A DNA stretch of 64,000 nucleotides from Micavibrio sp. UBA2137 (GTDB lineage: Bacteria > Pseudomonadota > Alphaproteobacteria > Micavibrionales > Micavibrionaceae), in assembly GCA_002328415.1 (NCBI GenBank), contig DCXL01000002.1:204989-268988 (forward strand), read 5' to 3'. Positions 52,082 to 61,216 of the stretch are shown in pieces (position 1 is the first letter of the stretch; every line of letters starts with the position of its first letter). Position numbers and translations under genes: made by a program. Under the pieces are notes generated by a model. That model saw only the letters and a program-made list of their open reading frames with translations, ran no database searches and was not told the origin of the DNA.

Positions 52082-52552
52082 ATGATTTTTGAACGAAAAA
52101 ACAGGGATGGATTTAAGGTTGTTGGGCTAAGCATTCGCACAACAAATAAGGATGGCAAAGCCGTTGATCACATCAATGCCCTGTGGCAGATGTTTTCAGA
52201 ACAAAATATTTTAAATGATTTGCCCCAGCGTATTGATGATACGATATATGCTGTTTATTCAGATTATGAAGGCGATCACACAAAGCCTTATAAATTTACA
52301 ATTGGGTGTGCCGTTGAGAATTTTGATAATGTGTCCCAAGGGCTGGACGCTTTTGAAATTCCTGCGCAAAGTTACGCTGTCTCAAAGGCTGTGGGCGAGC
52401 CGCCAAAATCAGTTGTAGAAAGCTGGACGGCTATCTGGGAAAGCGATTTGAAGCGTGCTTATGCTTTTGATTTTGAAGTTTATGGCGAAAAATTTTTTAA
52501 CCCCGAAACAAGAGAAGTTGCTGTTTACGCCTCTCTTGAAGAAACTGTTTGA
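52082..52552 (+). CDS. GyrI-like/AraC effector-binding domain protein
   Basis: About 156 aa from the ATG at 52082, which gives the usual opening (FERKNRDGFKVVGLSIRTTN); the open frame extends upstream to 51971 into the asd-like promoter region. The domain continues with INALWQMFSEQNILNDLPQRI, YAVYSDYEGDHTKPYKFTIGCAVEN, FEIPAQSYAVSKAVGEPPKSVVESWTAIWES and a final EVYGEKFFNPETREVAVYASL. This small-molecule-binding fold occurs alone or in regulators. No DNA-binding domain is attached. The ligand is unknown. Confidence 0.82.
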   Translation: MIFERKNRDGFKVVGLSIRTTNKDGKAVDHINALWQMFSEQNILNDLPQRIDDTIYAVYSDYEGDHTKPYKFTIGCAVENFDNVSQGLDAFEIPAQSYAVSKAVGEPPKSVVESWTAIWESDLKRAYAFDFEVYGEKFFNPETREVAVYASLEETV

Positions 52553-52598
52553 ACAAGATAAGCTACGGCTCGATTTTTAGAAAAGAGATGGCAGGATT

Positions 52599-53657
52599 AT
52601 GAACTGGATTTCAAATTACATTCGACCAAAAATTCAATCAATTGTTGGAGAGCAAAAAGACGTTCCTGACAATCTTTGGCACAAATGCCCCGAATGTGAC
52701 GGGATGATTTTTCACCGCGAGTTGCAGGAAAATATGCATGTGTGTCATCACTGTAATTACCACATGATTATACCTGTACTTGACCGTCTTGATATCTTGT
52801 TTGATGGCGCAACATGGACACGTGTTTCGCTCCCAGCTGTTGCAGAAGACCCGCTGAAATTTAAGGATAAGAAGAAGTACACTGACCGCCTGAAAGACAG
52901 TCGCACGAAGACAAAGGAGAAGGATGCCATAATTGTTGCCGAAGGGCGCATTGGTGGTGTTCACACAATTGTTGCCGCCTTTAACTTCAAATTTATGGGT
53001 GGCTCTATGGGGGCTGCTGTGGGCGAAGGTATCGTAACAGCCGCTGAGCTTGCTGTATCTAAAAAAGCACCCCTTATTATTGTACCTGCCTCTGGCGGAG
53101 CACGTATGCAGGAGGGTGCTTTGTCGCTTATGCAGATGCCCCGCACAATTATTGCAACAAAACGCGTGAAAGAGGCTGGTCTTCCTTATTTGGTTCTCTT
53201 AACACACCCAACAACGGGTGGGGTGAGCGCCTCTTTTGCGATGGTGGGTGACATTCATTTGGCCGAACCTGGTGCAACAATTGGATTTGCTGGAAAACGT
53301 GTTATTCAGGAAACTATTCGTGAGGAGTTACCAGATGACTTCCAAACATCGGAATATCTGGTTGAACACGGTATGGTGGATCGCGTTGTAGAACGCAAAA
53401 ACCTGAACAGTGAAATTGGCACTATTTTATCAATTTTGACGAAACAAGACGAGCCAGCAGAATCCGAGAGTGGCAACACAAAGGCATCTGCATCAACGAC
53501 CAAGTCCAAGGGTAAAAAAACGAAGTCTAAAAAATCAAAAGGCGAGACAGGGAATGTCAAAAATTTTGAAACAGCGCAAAAAGCAAAGCAAATCAAAAAG
53601 GCAAGCTCCGCCGCCAAACCTAAAGCTGGTCAACGTGTCGCAAGCGCTCGAAAATAA
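52599..53657 (+). CDS. accD: Acetyl-CoA carboxylase carboxyltransferase subunit beta
   Basis: The 352-aa product has the N-terminal four-Cys zinc ribbon (CPECDGM and CHHCNYH) and a carboxyltransferase core with GGSMGAAVGEGIVTAAE, PASGGARMQEGALSLMQM, LTHPTTGGVSASFAMVGD and GFAGKRVIQETIREELPDDFQTSEYLVEHGMVD. With AccA it transfers CO2 to acetyl-CoA in fatty acid synthesis. From about residue 285 it has a Lys/Ser/Ala-rich tail of some 65 residues that the core family does not need; folC starts inside this region. Confidence 0.95.
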   Translation: MNWISNYIRPKIQSIVGEQKDVPDNLWHKCPECDGMIFHRELQENMHVCHHCNYHMIIPVLDRLDILFDGATWTRVSLPAVAEDPLKFKDKKKYTDRLKDSRTKTKEKDAIIVAEGRIGGVHTIVAAFNFKFMGGSMGAAVGEGIVTAAELAVSKKAPLIIVPASGGARMQEGALSLMQMPRTIIATKRVKEAGLPYLVLLTHPTTGGVSASFAMVGDIHLAEPGATIGFAGKRVIQETIREELPDDFQTSEYLVEHGMVDRVVERKNLNSEIGTILSILTKQDEPAESESGNTKASASTTKSKGKKTKSKKSKGETGNVKNFETAQKAKQIKKASSAAKPKAGQRVASARK

Positions 53658-55002
53658 GGGTCAGGCACAACACGCAACTACAGAAATAGAAGGGCGTCTT
53701 TCGGAAATCACCGAACGCCTTTCAAAGCTGTACCCAAAATCAATTGATTTGTCATTAGAGCGTATTGAGCGTTTCTTGGCGCAAGTCGACAACCCGCACC
53801 TATCCCTCCCTTCAGTTATTCATGTCGCTGGCACAAATGGGAAGGGGTCAACCATTGCCTATTTGCGCAGTATTATTGAGGCCTCGGGCTTGCGCGCCCA
53901 CGCAACGATTTCACCCCATCTTATCAATTTCAATGAACGTATTCTTATTAACGGTGAGCCCATTTCAACGCCTGATTTGATGGCACTTTTGGATGAGTGC
54001 GATCGCGTTAATGCAGGCGCACCCATTACCTATTTTGAAATTGCAATGGCGGCAACCTTTATGGCCTTTGCACGCACAGAGAGTGATTTTACACTATTAG
54101 AAACAGGCCTTGGTGGACGACTGGATGCCACCAATGTTGTCCCGGACCCCGCGGCCTGCATCATTACAACAATTGGCTATGACCATATGGATTATCTGGG
54201 TAATTCTCTGCCCGATATTGCAAAACAAAAATGTGGCATCATGAAAAAAGGGCGACCCTGCGTTGTTGCCCCCCAGACAGGGGAAGCAATTCGCGAAGGC
54301 GTGTTGGACACCATTAAGAGTGAAGCTAGTCGCATAGGGGCGCGCCTTTATCTTTATGGGCGGGACTGGTTTGTCGAGGAAACACCCTTTGGGTTCCGTC
54401 TGAGTCACAGTTGGGGTATCGAGGATTTTCCCTTTCCTACGCTGACAGGACGTCATCAAATCAATAATGCTGCCGCTACAATTGTCGCGATGCGCGTCAT
54501 TGAAAACGAGAGGAGCGAAGACCTCTTCCGCCATAGTGCTATATGCAAGGGAATTGCCTCTACAAAATGGCCCGGGCGTTTACAGAAAATTGATGTATCA
54601 GACTTGCCTGTACCCGCCTCCTGTGAAGTTTGGATTGATGGGGGGCACAACGAAAATGCAGCCCTTATTCTCAATGATCAAATAGGGGGTTGGAAACGCG
54701 AAAGCAAAGATAAGGTTATTATTGTCCTTGGCATGCTCTCGCGCAAAGACCCTGTAAAATTTGTTGAAAAATTCAGTGATGCCATTGATGAGGTTATTTG
54801 CATACCCGTACCCCATGAACCTTCAAGTTTTGACACGGGAACGCTCTCTGGTCTTCTAAAAGACGCTTTTCCTGAATTGCCTGTTTCAGAGGCCCAAACT
54901 GCGGATGCGGCATTAACTATGATCAAGGATGAAAAGGCGCGCATTTTGATTACAGGCTCTCTTTATCTGATTGGTGACTTTCTAAAAAATCACCCTGCAT
55001 AA
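53635..55002 (+). CDS. folC: Bifunctional folylpolyglutamate/dihydrofolate synthase
   Basis: Mur-ligase-family enzyme with LYPKSIDLSLERIERFLAQV, P-loop VIHVAGTNGKGSTIAYLRS, SPHLINFNERILING, LETGLGGRLDATNVV, ITTIGYDHMDYLGNSL and a C-terminal domain with WIDGGHNENAA. It adds glutamate to (dihydro)folates. The start is uncertain. GTG at 53635 gives 455 aa and a 23-base overlap with accD. ATG at 53554 gives a Lys-rich extension, and the frame stays open to 53470. No ATG lies closer to the conserved region. The accD-folC order is common in alphaproteobacteria. Confidence 0.9.
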   Translation: MSQALENKGQAQHATTEIEGRLSEITERLSKLYPKSIDLSLERIERFLAQVDNPHLSLPSVIHVAGTNGKGSTIAYLRSIIEASGLRAHATISPHLINFNERILINGEPISTPDLMALLDECDRVNAGAPITYFEIAMAATFMAFARTESDFTLLETGLGGRLDATNVVPDPAACIITTIGYDHMDYLGNSLPDIAKQKCGIMKKGRPCVVAPQTGEAIREGVLDTIKSEASRIGARLYLYGRDWFVEETPFGFRLSHSWGIEDFPFPTLTGRHQINNAAATIVAMRVIENERSEDLFRHSAICKGIASTKWPGRLQKIDVSDLPVPASCEVWIDGGHNENAALILNDQIGGWKRESKDKVIIVLGMLSRKDPVKFVEKFSDAIDEVICIPVPHEPSSFDTGTLSGLLKDAFPELPVSEAQTADAALTMIKDEKARILITGSLYLIGDFLKNHPA

Positions 55003-55047
55003 AAACCACACCTTTCGTGATTTTAAAATCGTGCTAGACTCATCTTC

Positions 55048-55767
55048 ATGAGCACAAAAATTACACTTGTCGATGATGACCGCAATATTACAACCTCCCT
55101 TGAAATGGCCTTGGCCTCGGAGGGGTTTGAGGTCTCTGTTTTTCATGATGGAGTCGCTGGCTTTGAAGGTATCGCGTCCAAACAACCTGATATAGCCATT
55201 CTTGATATTAAAATGCCCAAGATGGACGGTATTGAGCTATTGCAAAAATTGCGCAATAGCGATTACACGCTTCCTATTATTATGCTCACATCAAAAGATG
55301 ACGAGGTCGATCAAATTGTGGGGCTGCGCATGGGTGCAGATGATTACATTACGAAGCCCTTTTCCCAGCGGCTTTTAATAGAGCGCATAAAATCTCTTTT
55401 ACGTAGACAGGATGTCTTTTTAAAAGATGCCAGTGGCGCAGACAGCAATGCCGATAATGAAAATATTCTTCTGCGCGGACAACTTCGTCTGGATAGCGCC
55501 CGCCATTCCTGCACCCTGAAGGGAAATCCCATTTATTTGACAGTGACAGAATTTCTTTTGCTGAAATCACTTGTGATTAAACCAGGGCATGTCAAAAGCC
55601 GTGACCAGCTTATTGATGATGCGTATGGGGAGGATAATTATGTTGATGACAGAATTATTGACTCTCACATTAAACGCATCCGCAAAAAATTTAGGGATAT
55701 TGACCCTCACTTTAACCCAATAGAGACAATTTACGGTGTCGGATACAAATACGAAGACTCTCATTAA
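55048..55767 (+). CDS. chvI: OmpR-family response regulator, ChvI-like
   Basis: The 239-aa product has a receiver with acidic pocket LVDDDRNI, phospho-acceptor Asp in IAILDIKMPKMDG, IIMLTSKDDE and ITKPF. A winged-helix output domain follows (TVTEFLLLKSLVIKPGHVKSRDQLIDDAYGEDNYVDDRIIDSHIKRIRKKFR, YGVGYKYED). The VDDRIIDSHIKRIRKKFR region and the neighbouring genes point to ChvI/ExoR-linked regulators of alphaproteobacteria, which control envelope and stress genes. The kinase gene overlaps its end by 32 bases. Confidence 0.9.
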   Translation: MSTKITLVDDDRNITTSLEMALASEGFEVSVFHDGVAGFEGIASKQPDIAILDIKMPKMDGIELLQKLRNSDYTLPIIMLTSKDDEVDQIVGLRMGADDYITKPFSQRLLIERIKSLLRRQDVFLKDASGADSNADNENILLRGQLRLDSARHSCTLKGNPIYLTVTEFLLLKSLVIKPGHVKSRDQLIDDAYGEDNYVDDRIIDSHIKRIRKKFRDIDPHFNPIETIYGVGYKYEDSH

Positions 55768-57415
55768 AAGACTACGCCACAAGGTCAAGGGCGACATTGG
55801 GGCGCTATCTGCGAAGAAGGGGTTACCCCTTCTTGCCTCACGCGCGCGAACTGATACGCGAAAATATCATCCTGCACGCCTTTTGCTTTTGATTACAGGG
55901 GTCAACCTTATTCCCTTGGTCTTATTGATTTTTGCGCTTCTCTTTCTTGGCGAATACCGCGCCTCCCTTATTGAAAGCGAATTGGAGCTAGCTGAATTAC
56001 AAGGGCAATATGCTCGATCAGTTGTTGAAAATAAATACCTCACAAACCCCGATGACGTTGGGTCAGCCTTAAACGAGCTCAACAGAAACATGGCGCGCGC
56101 GCCTCTTTGGGTTATGATATTTGATGCGCAAAGCGGCCTCATTTCAAACAGCCTACCTGCAGACATAAAGGCACAACCTAAGAGCGAGGAAGGCATCTTA
56201 AATGCGCTAGCCTTTTCCGCCCTCAACAGTTTCTATGAATTGTTATCCGTTTCCTATAACCTGCCCCCATTCCCGATAAATAAAATTGATATGCCTCAAC
56301 ATTTACCAGGTGTACAGATGGCGCTTGACGGTCAATCAACTATTGGGGCTTGGAGCTTAAATAAAAACCAACTCTTTTTTACAACAGTTGTACCCGTCAC
56401 CGTCAACAATGAAGCTAAAGGGGTTGTCTTTTTAGGGCGGCCCGCCAGCGCGATTGACGAAACACTCACCTCTCTGCGCAATGATATTTTTCGCTTCTTT
56501 TTAATTATTTTGTTTGTTTCAATTTCAGTCTCACTCCTTCTGGTGAACACAATTGCTACACCTCTGCGCAAGCTAGCAAAGGCGACCGAAAGCATTCGAC
56601 AGGGCGCAACAAGCCTTTCTGAAATTCCAGATATGTCTGACCGCGGGGATGAAATAGGTGAGCTTTCTCTATCCTTAAGGGCTTTGGTGCAGGCGCTTTG
56701 GCAGCGTATGGACAATATCGAACGTTTTGCAGCTGATGTGGCGCATGAACTCAAAAACCCAATTGCCTCTATGCAAAGCGCCTTGGAAATTTTACCGTCC
56801 ATCAAGGCTAAAAAAGATAAGGAGCGATTGCTCTCTGTTCTTAATCAAGACGTACGCCGCCTTGATAGGCTTGTGACCGACATTTCACAGGCCTCGCGCC
56901 TCGATGTTGCACTTTCGACGGAGGATGTAACTGCGCTTGACCTTGATAACATCCTTGAAAATCTTGTTCAGAAATACGCACACCGCAGCGAAGCAAGCGA
57001 GCACGCCTACACAATATCAATGACCAACACAGCCCTAACGCCTGCCCGCATTGAGGGAAATGCAGGGCGTCTTGAGCAAGTCTTTACGAACGTTATTGAT
57101 AACGCAATATCTTTTACACCTGAAGGTGGCACCATTTCCATTAAATTAACAGAGCGCCCGACAGCCTATGAAATTCATATCTCTGATGAAGGGTCTGGAA
57201 TCTCCAAAGGCAAAGAGCATCAGATTTTTGAACGCTTCTACAGTGAGCGTGATATTGAGGGTAATTTTGGCGTTAATTCAGGCCTTGGCCTCTCCATTGC
57301 ACAGCAAATTATACATGCTCATACAGGCCTCATTCAGGCAACAAACAATCTAAATGGCGGGGCATGCTTTACGATTACACTTCCCAAACTAAATCAAAGC
57401 ACAAAGGAGAGGTAA
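55736..57415 (+). CDS. chvG: Sensor histidine kinase, ChvG-like
   Basis: The 559-aa product starts at a GTG inside chvI; no ATG precedes the first membrane helix. It has two membrane helices (LLLLITGVNLIPLVLLIFALLFLG and FFLIILFVSISVSLLLVN) enclosing a periplasmic sensor with TTVVPVTVNNEAKGVVFLGR. A HAMP domain follows. The HisKA domain has ADVAHELKNPIASMQSALEIL and the ATPase domain has EQVFTNVIDNAISFTPEGG, SDEGSGISKGKEHQIFERFYSE and SGLGLSIAQQI. In alphaproteobacteria ChvG senses acid or envelope stress and phosphorylates ChvI. It is followed by rapZ with a TAATG overlap. Confidence 0.9.
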   Translation: MSDTNTKTLIKRLRHKVKGDIGALSAKKGLPLLASRARTDTRKYHPARLLLLITGVNLIPLVLLIFALLFLGEYRASLIESELELAELQGQYARSVVENKYLTNPDDVGSALNELNRNMARAPLWVMIFDAQSGLISNSLPADIKAQPKSEEGILNALAFSALNSFYELLSVSYNLPPFPINKIDMPQHLPGVQMALDGQSTIGAWSLNKNQLFFTTVVPVTVNNEAKGVVFLGRPASAIDETLTSLRNDIFRFFLIILFVSISVSLLLVNTIATPLRKLAKATESIRQGATSLSEIPDMSDRGDEIGELSLSLRALVQALWQRMDNIERFAADVAHELKNPIASMQSALEILPSIKAKKDKERLLSVLNQDVRRLDRLVTDISQASRLDVALSTEDVTALDLDNILENLVQKYAHRSEASEHAYTISMTNTALTPARIEGNAGRLEQVFTNVIDNAISFTPEGGTISIKLTERPTAYEIHISDEGSGISKGKEHQIFERFYSERDIEGNFGVNSGLGLSIAQQIIHAHTGLIQATNNLNGGACFTITLPKLNQSTKER

Positions 57416-58266
57416 TGCCAAAAGCGCTTCATACTCAAATCTGCTTTGTTACGGGCTATTCTGGCGCGGGACGCTCCAGCGCGCTCAATATTTTAGAAGA
57501 TTTCGGATATGAGGTTTTTGATAACGCCCCTATTCTACAAATAAAGGAAATTATTGAAACCAGCACCAAAAGCGGTCAAAAGCTTGCCTTTGGAATTGAC
57601 GCACGTACACGCGGGTTTTCAGCCCGAGCCCTTGAGGCCCTTAAATCTGAGAACGAAAATATCCGCGTTATTTATCTTTTTTGCGATGAAGAGGTGCTGA
57701 TGCGCCGATATTCAGAGACGCGGCGTAGGCACCCATTGGCAGAGGGCGAAACTTACAAAGAGGGTATTCAAAAGGAGCGTGCCCTGCTTGCCGACATTCC
57801 GCACTTTGCAGATATTTCCATTGATACAAGCACAACCAGCGTTGCCGATTTGAGAGATATCCTAAAGTCAGAATTGCGCGATGAAGGCAATGCCGATATG
57901 AGCATTCAAATTCTTTCTTTTGGATTTAAGAATGGTGTGCCCCTCAATGCTGATATGGTGATGGATGTTCGGTTTTTGAAGAACCCGCACTACAATCCTG
58001 AACTCAAACCCATGACGGGAAAAGACCCAAAAGTGGCCAAATTTATTAGCACAGATAAAAATGCAGGCCTTTTTTGTGACAAGCTAGTTGCGCTTTTACA
58101 ATTCCTTATTCCCGCCTATCAAAAAGAAGGGAAATCGCATCTCACTTGCGCGATTGGATGCACAGGCGGAAAGCACAGATCTGTTTATGTTGCTGAAAAG
58201 GTGGCGAACACCCTTGTGAAAGACTTTAAGCCTTCGGTTTTACATCGTGATTTAGGGAAGGAGTAA
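57415..58266 (+). CDS. rapZ: RapZ-like P-loop nucleotide-binding protein
   Basis: 283 aa from ATG 57415, overlapping the chvG stop (TAATG), with AAAGGAGAGG upstream. The N-terminal P-loop region reads TGYSGAGRSSALNILEDFGYEVFDNAP. The Walker lysine is Arg20, as I recall for other alphaproteobacterial members. The C-terminal domain has ILSFGFKNGVPLNADMVMDVRFLKNPHY, LTCAIGCTGGKHRSVYVAEKVA, conserved in E. coli RapZ, where it senses glucosamine-6-phosphate and guides RNase E to the sRNA GlmZ. That specific job is not established for alphaproteobacteria. The length equals the E. coli protein. Confidence 0.92.
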   Translation: MPKALHTQICFVTGYSGAGRSSALNILEDFGYEVFDNAPILQIKEIIETSTKSGQKLAFGIDARTRGFSARALEALKSENENIRVIYLFCDEEVLMRRYSETRRRHPLAEGETYKEGIQKERALLADIPHFADISIDTSTTSVADLRDILKSELRDEGNADMSIQILSFGFKNGVPLNADMVMDVRFLKNPHYNPELKPMTGKDPKVAKFISTDKNAGLFCDKLVALLQFLIPAYQKEGKSHLTCAIGCTGGKHRSVYVAEKVANTLVKDFKPSVLHRDLGKE

Positions 58267-58310
58267 TTCCTGTCAACTCACCTGCTGCGGCGCAAAATAA
58301 TTGAAGCTTA

Positions 58311-58685
58311 TCATCCATTATACATGTCCTCCTGATCGATCGTAAGAAGCGCGTTTTCGATAGAAACGCCCTCACCATTATAGCGATAAAACATGATTTT
58401 ACTCTTATCGCCTTGTGATGGGATTTTATTGTAAAGCAAGCGTGAGCCAATTTCTGATGAGAGATCGATTGGCTCCTGCCCATTCAAAATTGAAATCAAA
58501 TTAATGATCATTTTCTCACTGATTTTTGGTGATTCATTTGCGTCCAAGACCAAATAGTCACCCACGGGTTTCACGCCGCCTTGGGTCGTTTTTTTCAGAA
58601 TTTGAAAAGATTTGTCCTGAACAAGTCCAGGTGTGTATGAAAATAAAACGTCACGTTGTACAGCGTTAAAATCTTTATCAATCAT
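58311..58685 (-). CDS. Small protein of unknown function
   Basis: About 124 aa from the ATG at 58685, behind TGGGGT; an in-frame TTG seven codons earlier is less likely. It has no signal peptide or membrane helix. Mixed alpha/beta sequence includes FNAVQRDVLFSYTPGLV, DYLVLDANESPKISEKMIINLISILNG and KSKIMFYRYNGEGV. I recognise no family. It lies on the minus strand between rapZ and ahcY, where other alphaproteobacteria usually carry PTS genes. Confidence 0.6.
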   Translation of the reverse strand: MIDKDFNAVQRDVLFSYTPGLVQDKSFQILKKTTQGGVKPVGDYLVLDANESPKISEKMIINLISILNGQEPIDLSSEIGSRLLYNKIPSQGDKSKIMFYRYNGEGVSIENALLTIDQEDMYNG

Positions 58686-58801
58686 AGATACCCCAAAATA
58701 ATTCAATATAGCCTTGCTTTTTAGGCGTTCAGGCCTTAATTCTGTCCTGAAAAGGTAAAGATTTCACTAAATTTACGTAAATAGATACGGAGCACCGCAA
58801 A

Positions 58802-60118
58802 ATGACTGTCGCAGCACAAGCAACTACCTCACAAAATGATTACAAAGTTAAAGATATCTCCCTTGCTGACTGGGGTCGCAAGGAAATTAATCTTGCCGAA
58901 ATTGAAATGCCTGGTCTTATGGCTTTGCGAGAGGAATATGCAGGAAAAGCTCCACTAAAAGGCGCGCGTATTGCAGGATGCCTCCACATGACAATCCAAA
59001 CAGCTGTTCTTATTGAAACATTACAGGCCCTTGGCGCGACAGTGCGCTGGAGCTCATGCAATATCTATTCAACGCAAGACCATGCCGCAGCCGCTGTTGC
59101 GGCCAATGGCACCCCTGTTTTTGCCTGGAAGGGTGAAACAGAAGAAGAATATGAATGGTGTATTGAGCAAACAATCAAAGGCCCAGATGGCTGGTTGCCA
59201 AATATGATTTTGGATGATGGTGGTGACCTGACCATCCATATGCACAATAAATATCCTGAACTGATGGAAGACATTAAAGGTGTGTCCGAGGAGACAACAA
59301 CTGGTGTCTTGCGTCTTTATGAAATGGAGAAAAAAGGCACGCTGAAATGCCCCGCAATTAACGTGAACGACTCTGTCACAAAATCAAAATTTGATAATAA
59401 ATATGGATGCCGTGAATCACTTGTTGATGCCATCCGCCGCGCAACAGACGTTATGATGGCTGGTAAGGTCGCTGTTGTTGCTGGATATGGAGATGTTGGT
59501 AAAGGATCAGCTGACTCCCTTCGTCAGGCTGGCGCGCGCGTCATGGTCACGGAAGTCGACCCGATATGTGCACTACAAGCTGCAATGGAGGGTTATGAAG
59601 TTGTCACAATGGAAGAAGCCGCCCCACGTGCAGATATCTTTGTCACTGCGACAGGAAACAAAGACATCATCACCGTTGACCACATGCGCGAGATGAAAAA
59701 TATGGCCATTGTTTGCAATATCGGTCACTTTGATAATGAGATTCAGGTTGACCCTATTCGCAACATGAAATGGACAAATATTAAGCCTCAGGTAGACCAG
59801 ATTGAGTTTCCAGATGGCAAAAACATCATCCTTCTTGCTGAGGGGCGCTTGGTCAACTTGGGATGCGCCACAGGGCATCCATCATTTGTGATGTCAGCCT
59901 CTTTTACAAACCAGACGCTTGCCCAAATTGAACTATGGAACAATGCCGATAAATACGAGAACAAAGTTTATGTGTTGCCCAAGCATTTGGATGAGAAAGT
60001 GGCCGCCCTCCACCTTAATAAGGTTGGCGCAAAGCTGACACAACTGTCGAATGAGCAGGCTGAGTATATTGGTGTTGAAGCCAAGGGCCCATACAAAGGC
60101 GAGAATTACCGCTACTAG
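58802..60118 (+). CDS. ahcY: S-adenosylhomocysteine hydrolase
   Basis: The 438-aa NAD-dependent enzyme shows LKGARIAGCLHMTIQTAVLIETL, SSCNIYSTQDHAAAA, DDGGDLTIHMHNKYPEL, the NAD motif VAGYGDVGKGSADSL, NIGHFDNEIQVDP and ATGHPSFVMSASFTNQTLAQIEL. The C-terminus is GVEAKGPYKGENYRY. It splits S-adenosylhomocysteine to adenosine and homocysteine, keeping methylation running. A GGAGCACCGCAAA site precedes the ATG. I saw no SAH or SAM riboswitch fold in the short leader. A 12-base palindrome lies 20 bases upstream. Confidence 0.98.
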   Translation: MTVAAQATTSQNDYKVKDISLADWGRKEINLAEIEMPGLMALREEYAGKAPLKGARIAGCLHMTIQTAVLIETLQALGATVRWSSCNIYSTQDHAAAAVAANGTPVFAWKGETEEEYEWCIEQTIKGPDGWLPNMILDDGGDLTIHMHNKYPELMEDIKGVSEETTTGVLRLYEMEKKGTLKCPAINVNDSVTKSKFDNKYGCRESLVDAIRRATDVMMAGKVAVVAGYGDVGKGSADSLRQAGARVMVTEVDPICALQAAMEGYEVVTMEEAAPRADIFVTATGNKDIITVDHMREMKNMAIVCNIGHFDNEIQVDPIRNMKWTNIKPQVDQIEFPDGKNIILLAEGRLVNLGCATGHPSFVMSASFTNQTLAQIELWNNADKYENKVYVLPKHLDEKVAALHLNKVGAKLTQLSNEQAEYIGVEAKGPYKGENYRY

Positions 60119-60125
60119 GAGCTGA

Positions 60126-61136
60126 ATGAGCATTCAGGATACAGATGTTATCATCATAGGCGCAGGGCCCGTTGGGCTCTTTGCTGTTTTTGAATGCGGC
60201 ATGCTGGGTCTGAAATGCCACGTCATTGATGCACTGTCTGAAATTGGTGGGCAATGTACGGCTCTCTATCCTGAAAAACCTATTTATGACATACCGGGCA
60301 TGCCCGCTGTTCTGGCGGGAGACCTGATTGATTCTCTTGAAAAACAGGCTGCGCCCTTTAAGCCTGCTTATCATCTTGAGCAATCAGTTACTGCGCTTGA
60401 CGAGCATAAGGATAAAACCTTTACAGTCACCACAAGCAAAGGCACAAAAATTAAAGGCAAGGCCATCATTATTGCCGCTGGCGGCGGTGCGTTTGGCCCA
60501 AATAAGCCACCACTTGCCAACATTGCCGACTTTGAAAACACGTCTGTATTTTATGCTTGTCGCAACAAAGAGCAATTCCGCGGAAAGCGCCTTGTGATTG
60601 CAGGGGGCGGAGATTCTGCACTGGATTGGGCCATTGCCCTCTCCAATATTGCAGATACGGTCTCTCTTATACATAGGCGCGAGAAATTCCGCGCAAGTCC
60701 AGATAGTGTTGAAAAATTACACAGACTTGCCTCTGCTGGAAAAATTGATTTATTGACATCCTTTCAATTAAAGGAATTAAAGGGTTTTGGCGCGCAGCTT
60801 TCTCATGTTGCTATAAGCGACCTTGATGATAACATACAGGAAATTGAGGCGGACGCTCTTTTGTGCTTTTACGGGCTTGCCTCTTCACTAGGTGTAATTG
60901 AGGAATGGGGCCTTGATCTCAAATCAAAACATGTGCTTATCAAGCAATCAACAGCCGAGACAAATAGAGAGCGCATCTTCGCCGTTGGTGATGTGGCCAC
61001 CTATGACCACAAAATAAAGCTTATCTTGACGGGCTTTGCTGAATGCGCGCAGGCTGCTCATGCAATTTATAATTATATCCATCCTGACACGCCGCTTCAT
61101 TTTGAATATTCAACAACAAAAGGCCTCCCCGCTTAA
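60126..61136 (+). CDS. TrxB-like ferredoxin-NADP reductase
   Basis: The 336-aa product has FAD motif IIGAGPVGLFAVFECGMLGLKCHVIDAL, GGQCTALYPEKPIYDIPG, IIIAAGGGAFGPNKPP, an NADPH motif VIAGGGDSALDWAIAL and FAVGDVATYDHKIKLILTGFAECAQAA. It resembles thioredoxin reductase but lacks the CxxC redox pair, which is the mark of the YumC-type ferredoxin/flavodoxin-NADP+ oxidoreductases. The gene lies seven bases after ahcY, so co-transcription is likely. Confidence 0.9.
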   Translation: MSIQDTDVIIIGAGPVGLFAVFECGMLGLKCHVIDALSEIGGQCTALYPEKPIYDIPGMPAVLAGDLIDSLEKQAAPFKPAYHLEQSVTALDEHKDKTFTVTTSKGTKIKGKAIIIAAGGGAFGPNKPPLANIADFENTSVFYACRNKEQFRGKRLVIAGGGDSALDWAIALSNIADTVSLIHRREKFRASPDSVEKLHRLASAGKIDLLTSFQLKELKGFGAQLSHVAISDLDDNIQEIEADALLCFYGLASSLGVIEEWGLDLKSKHVLIKQSTAETNRERIFAVGDVATYDHKIKLILTGFAECAQAAHAIYNYIHPDTPLHFEYSTTKGLPA

Positions 61137-61216
61137 AAGTGGCATGAAAAAAGGGGTGAAAGCCATTTTACCCTGTGCTACAAAAAGAGAATATATTTTC
61201 AAGGAGCAGAATAGAA

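Noticed and set aside
55019..55030. GATTTTAAAATC palindrome before chvI as an operator
   Set aside because: Pure A/T symmetry of this length is common by chance in intergenic DNA, and no second copy was found nearby.
58707..58801. SAH or SAM riboswitch before ahcY
   Set aside because: The gap is under 100 bases and shows no pairing pattern matching the known classes beyond a short palindrome.
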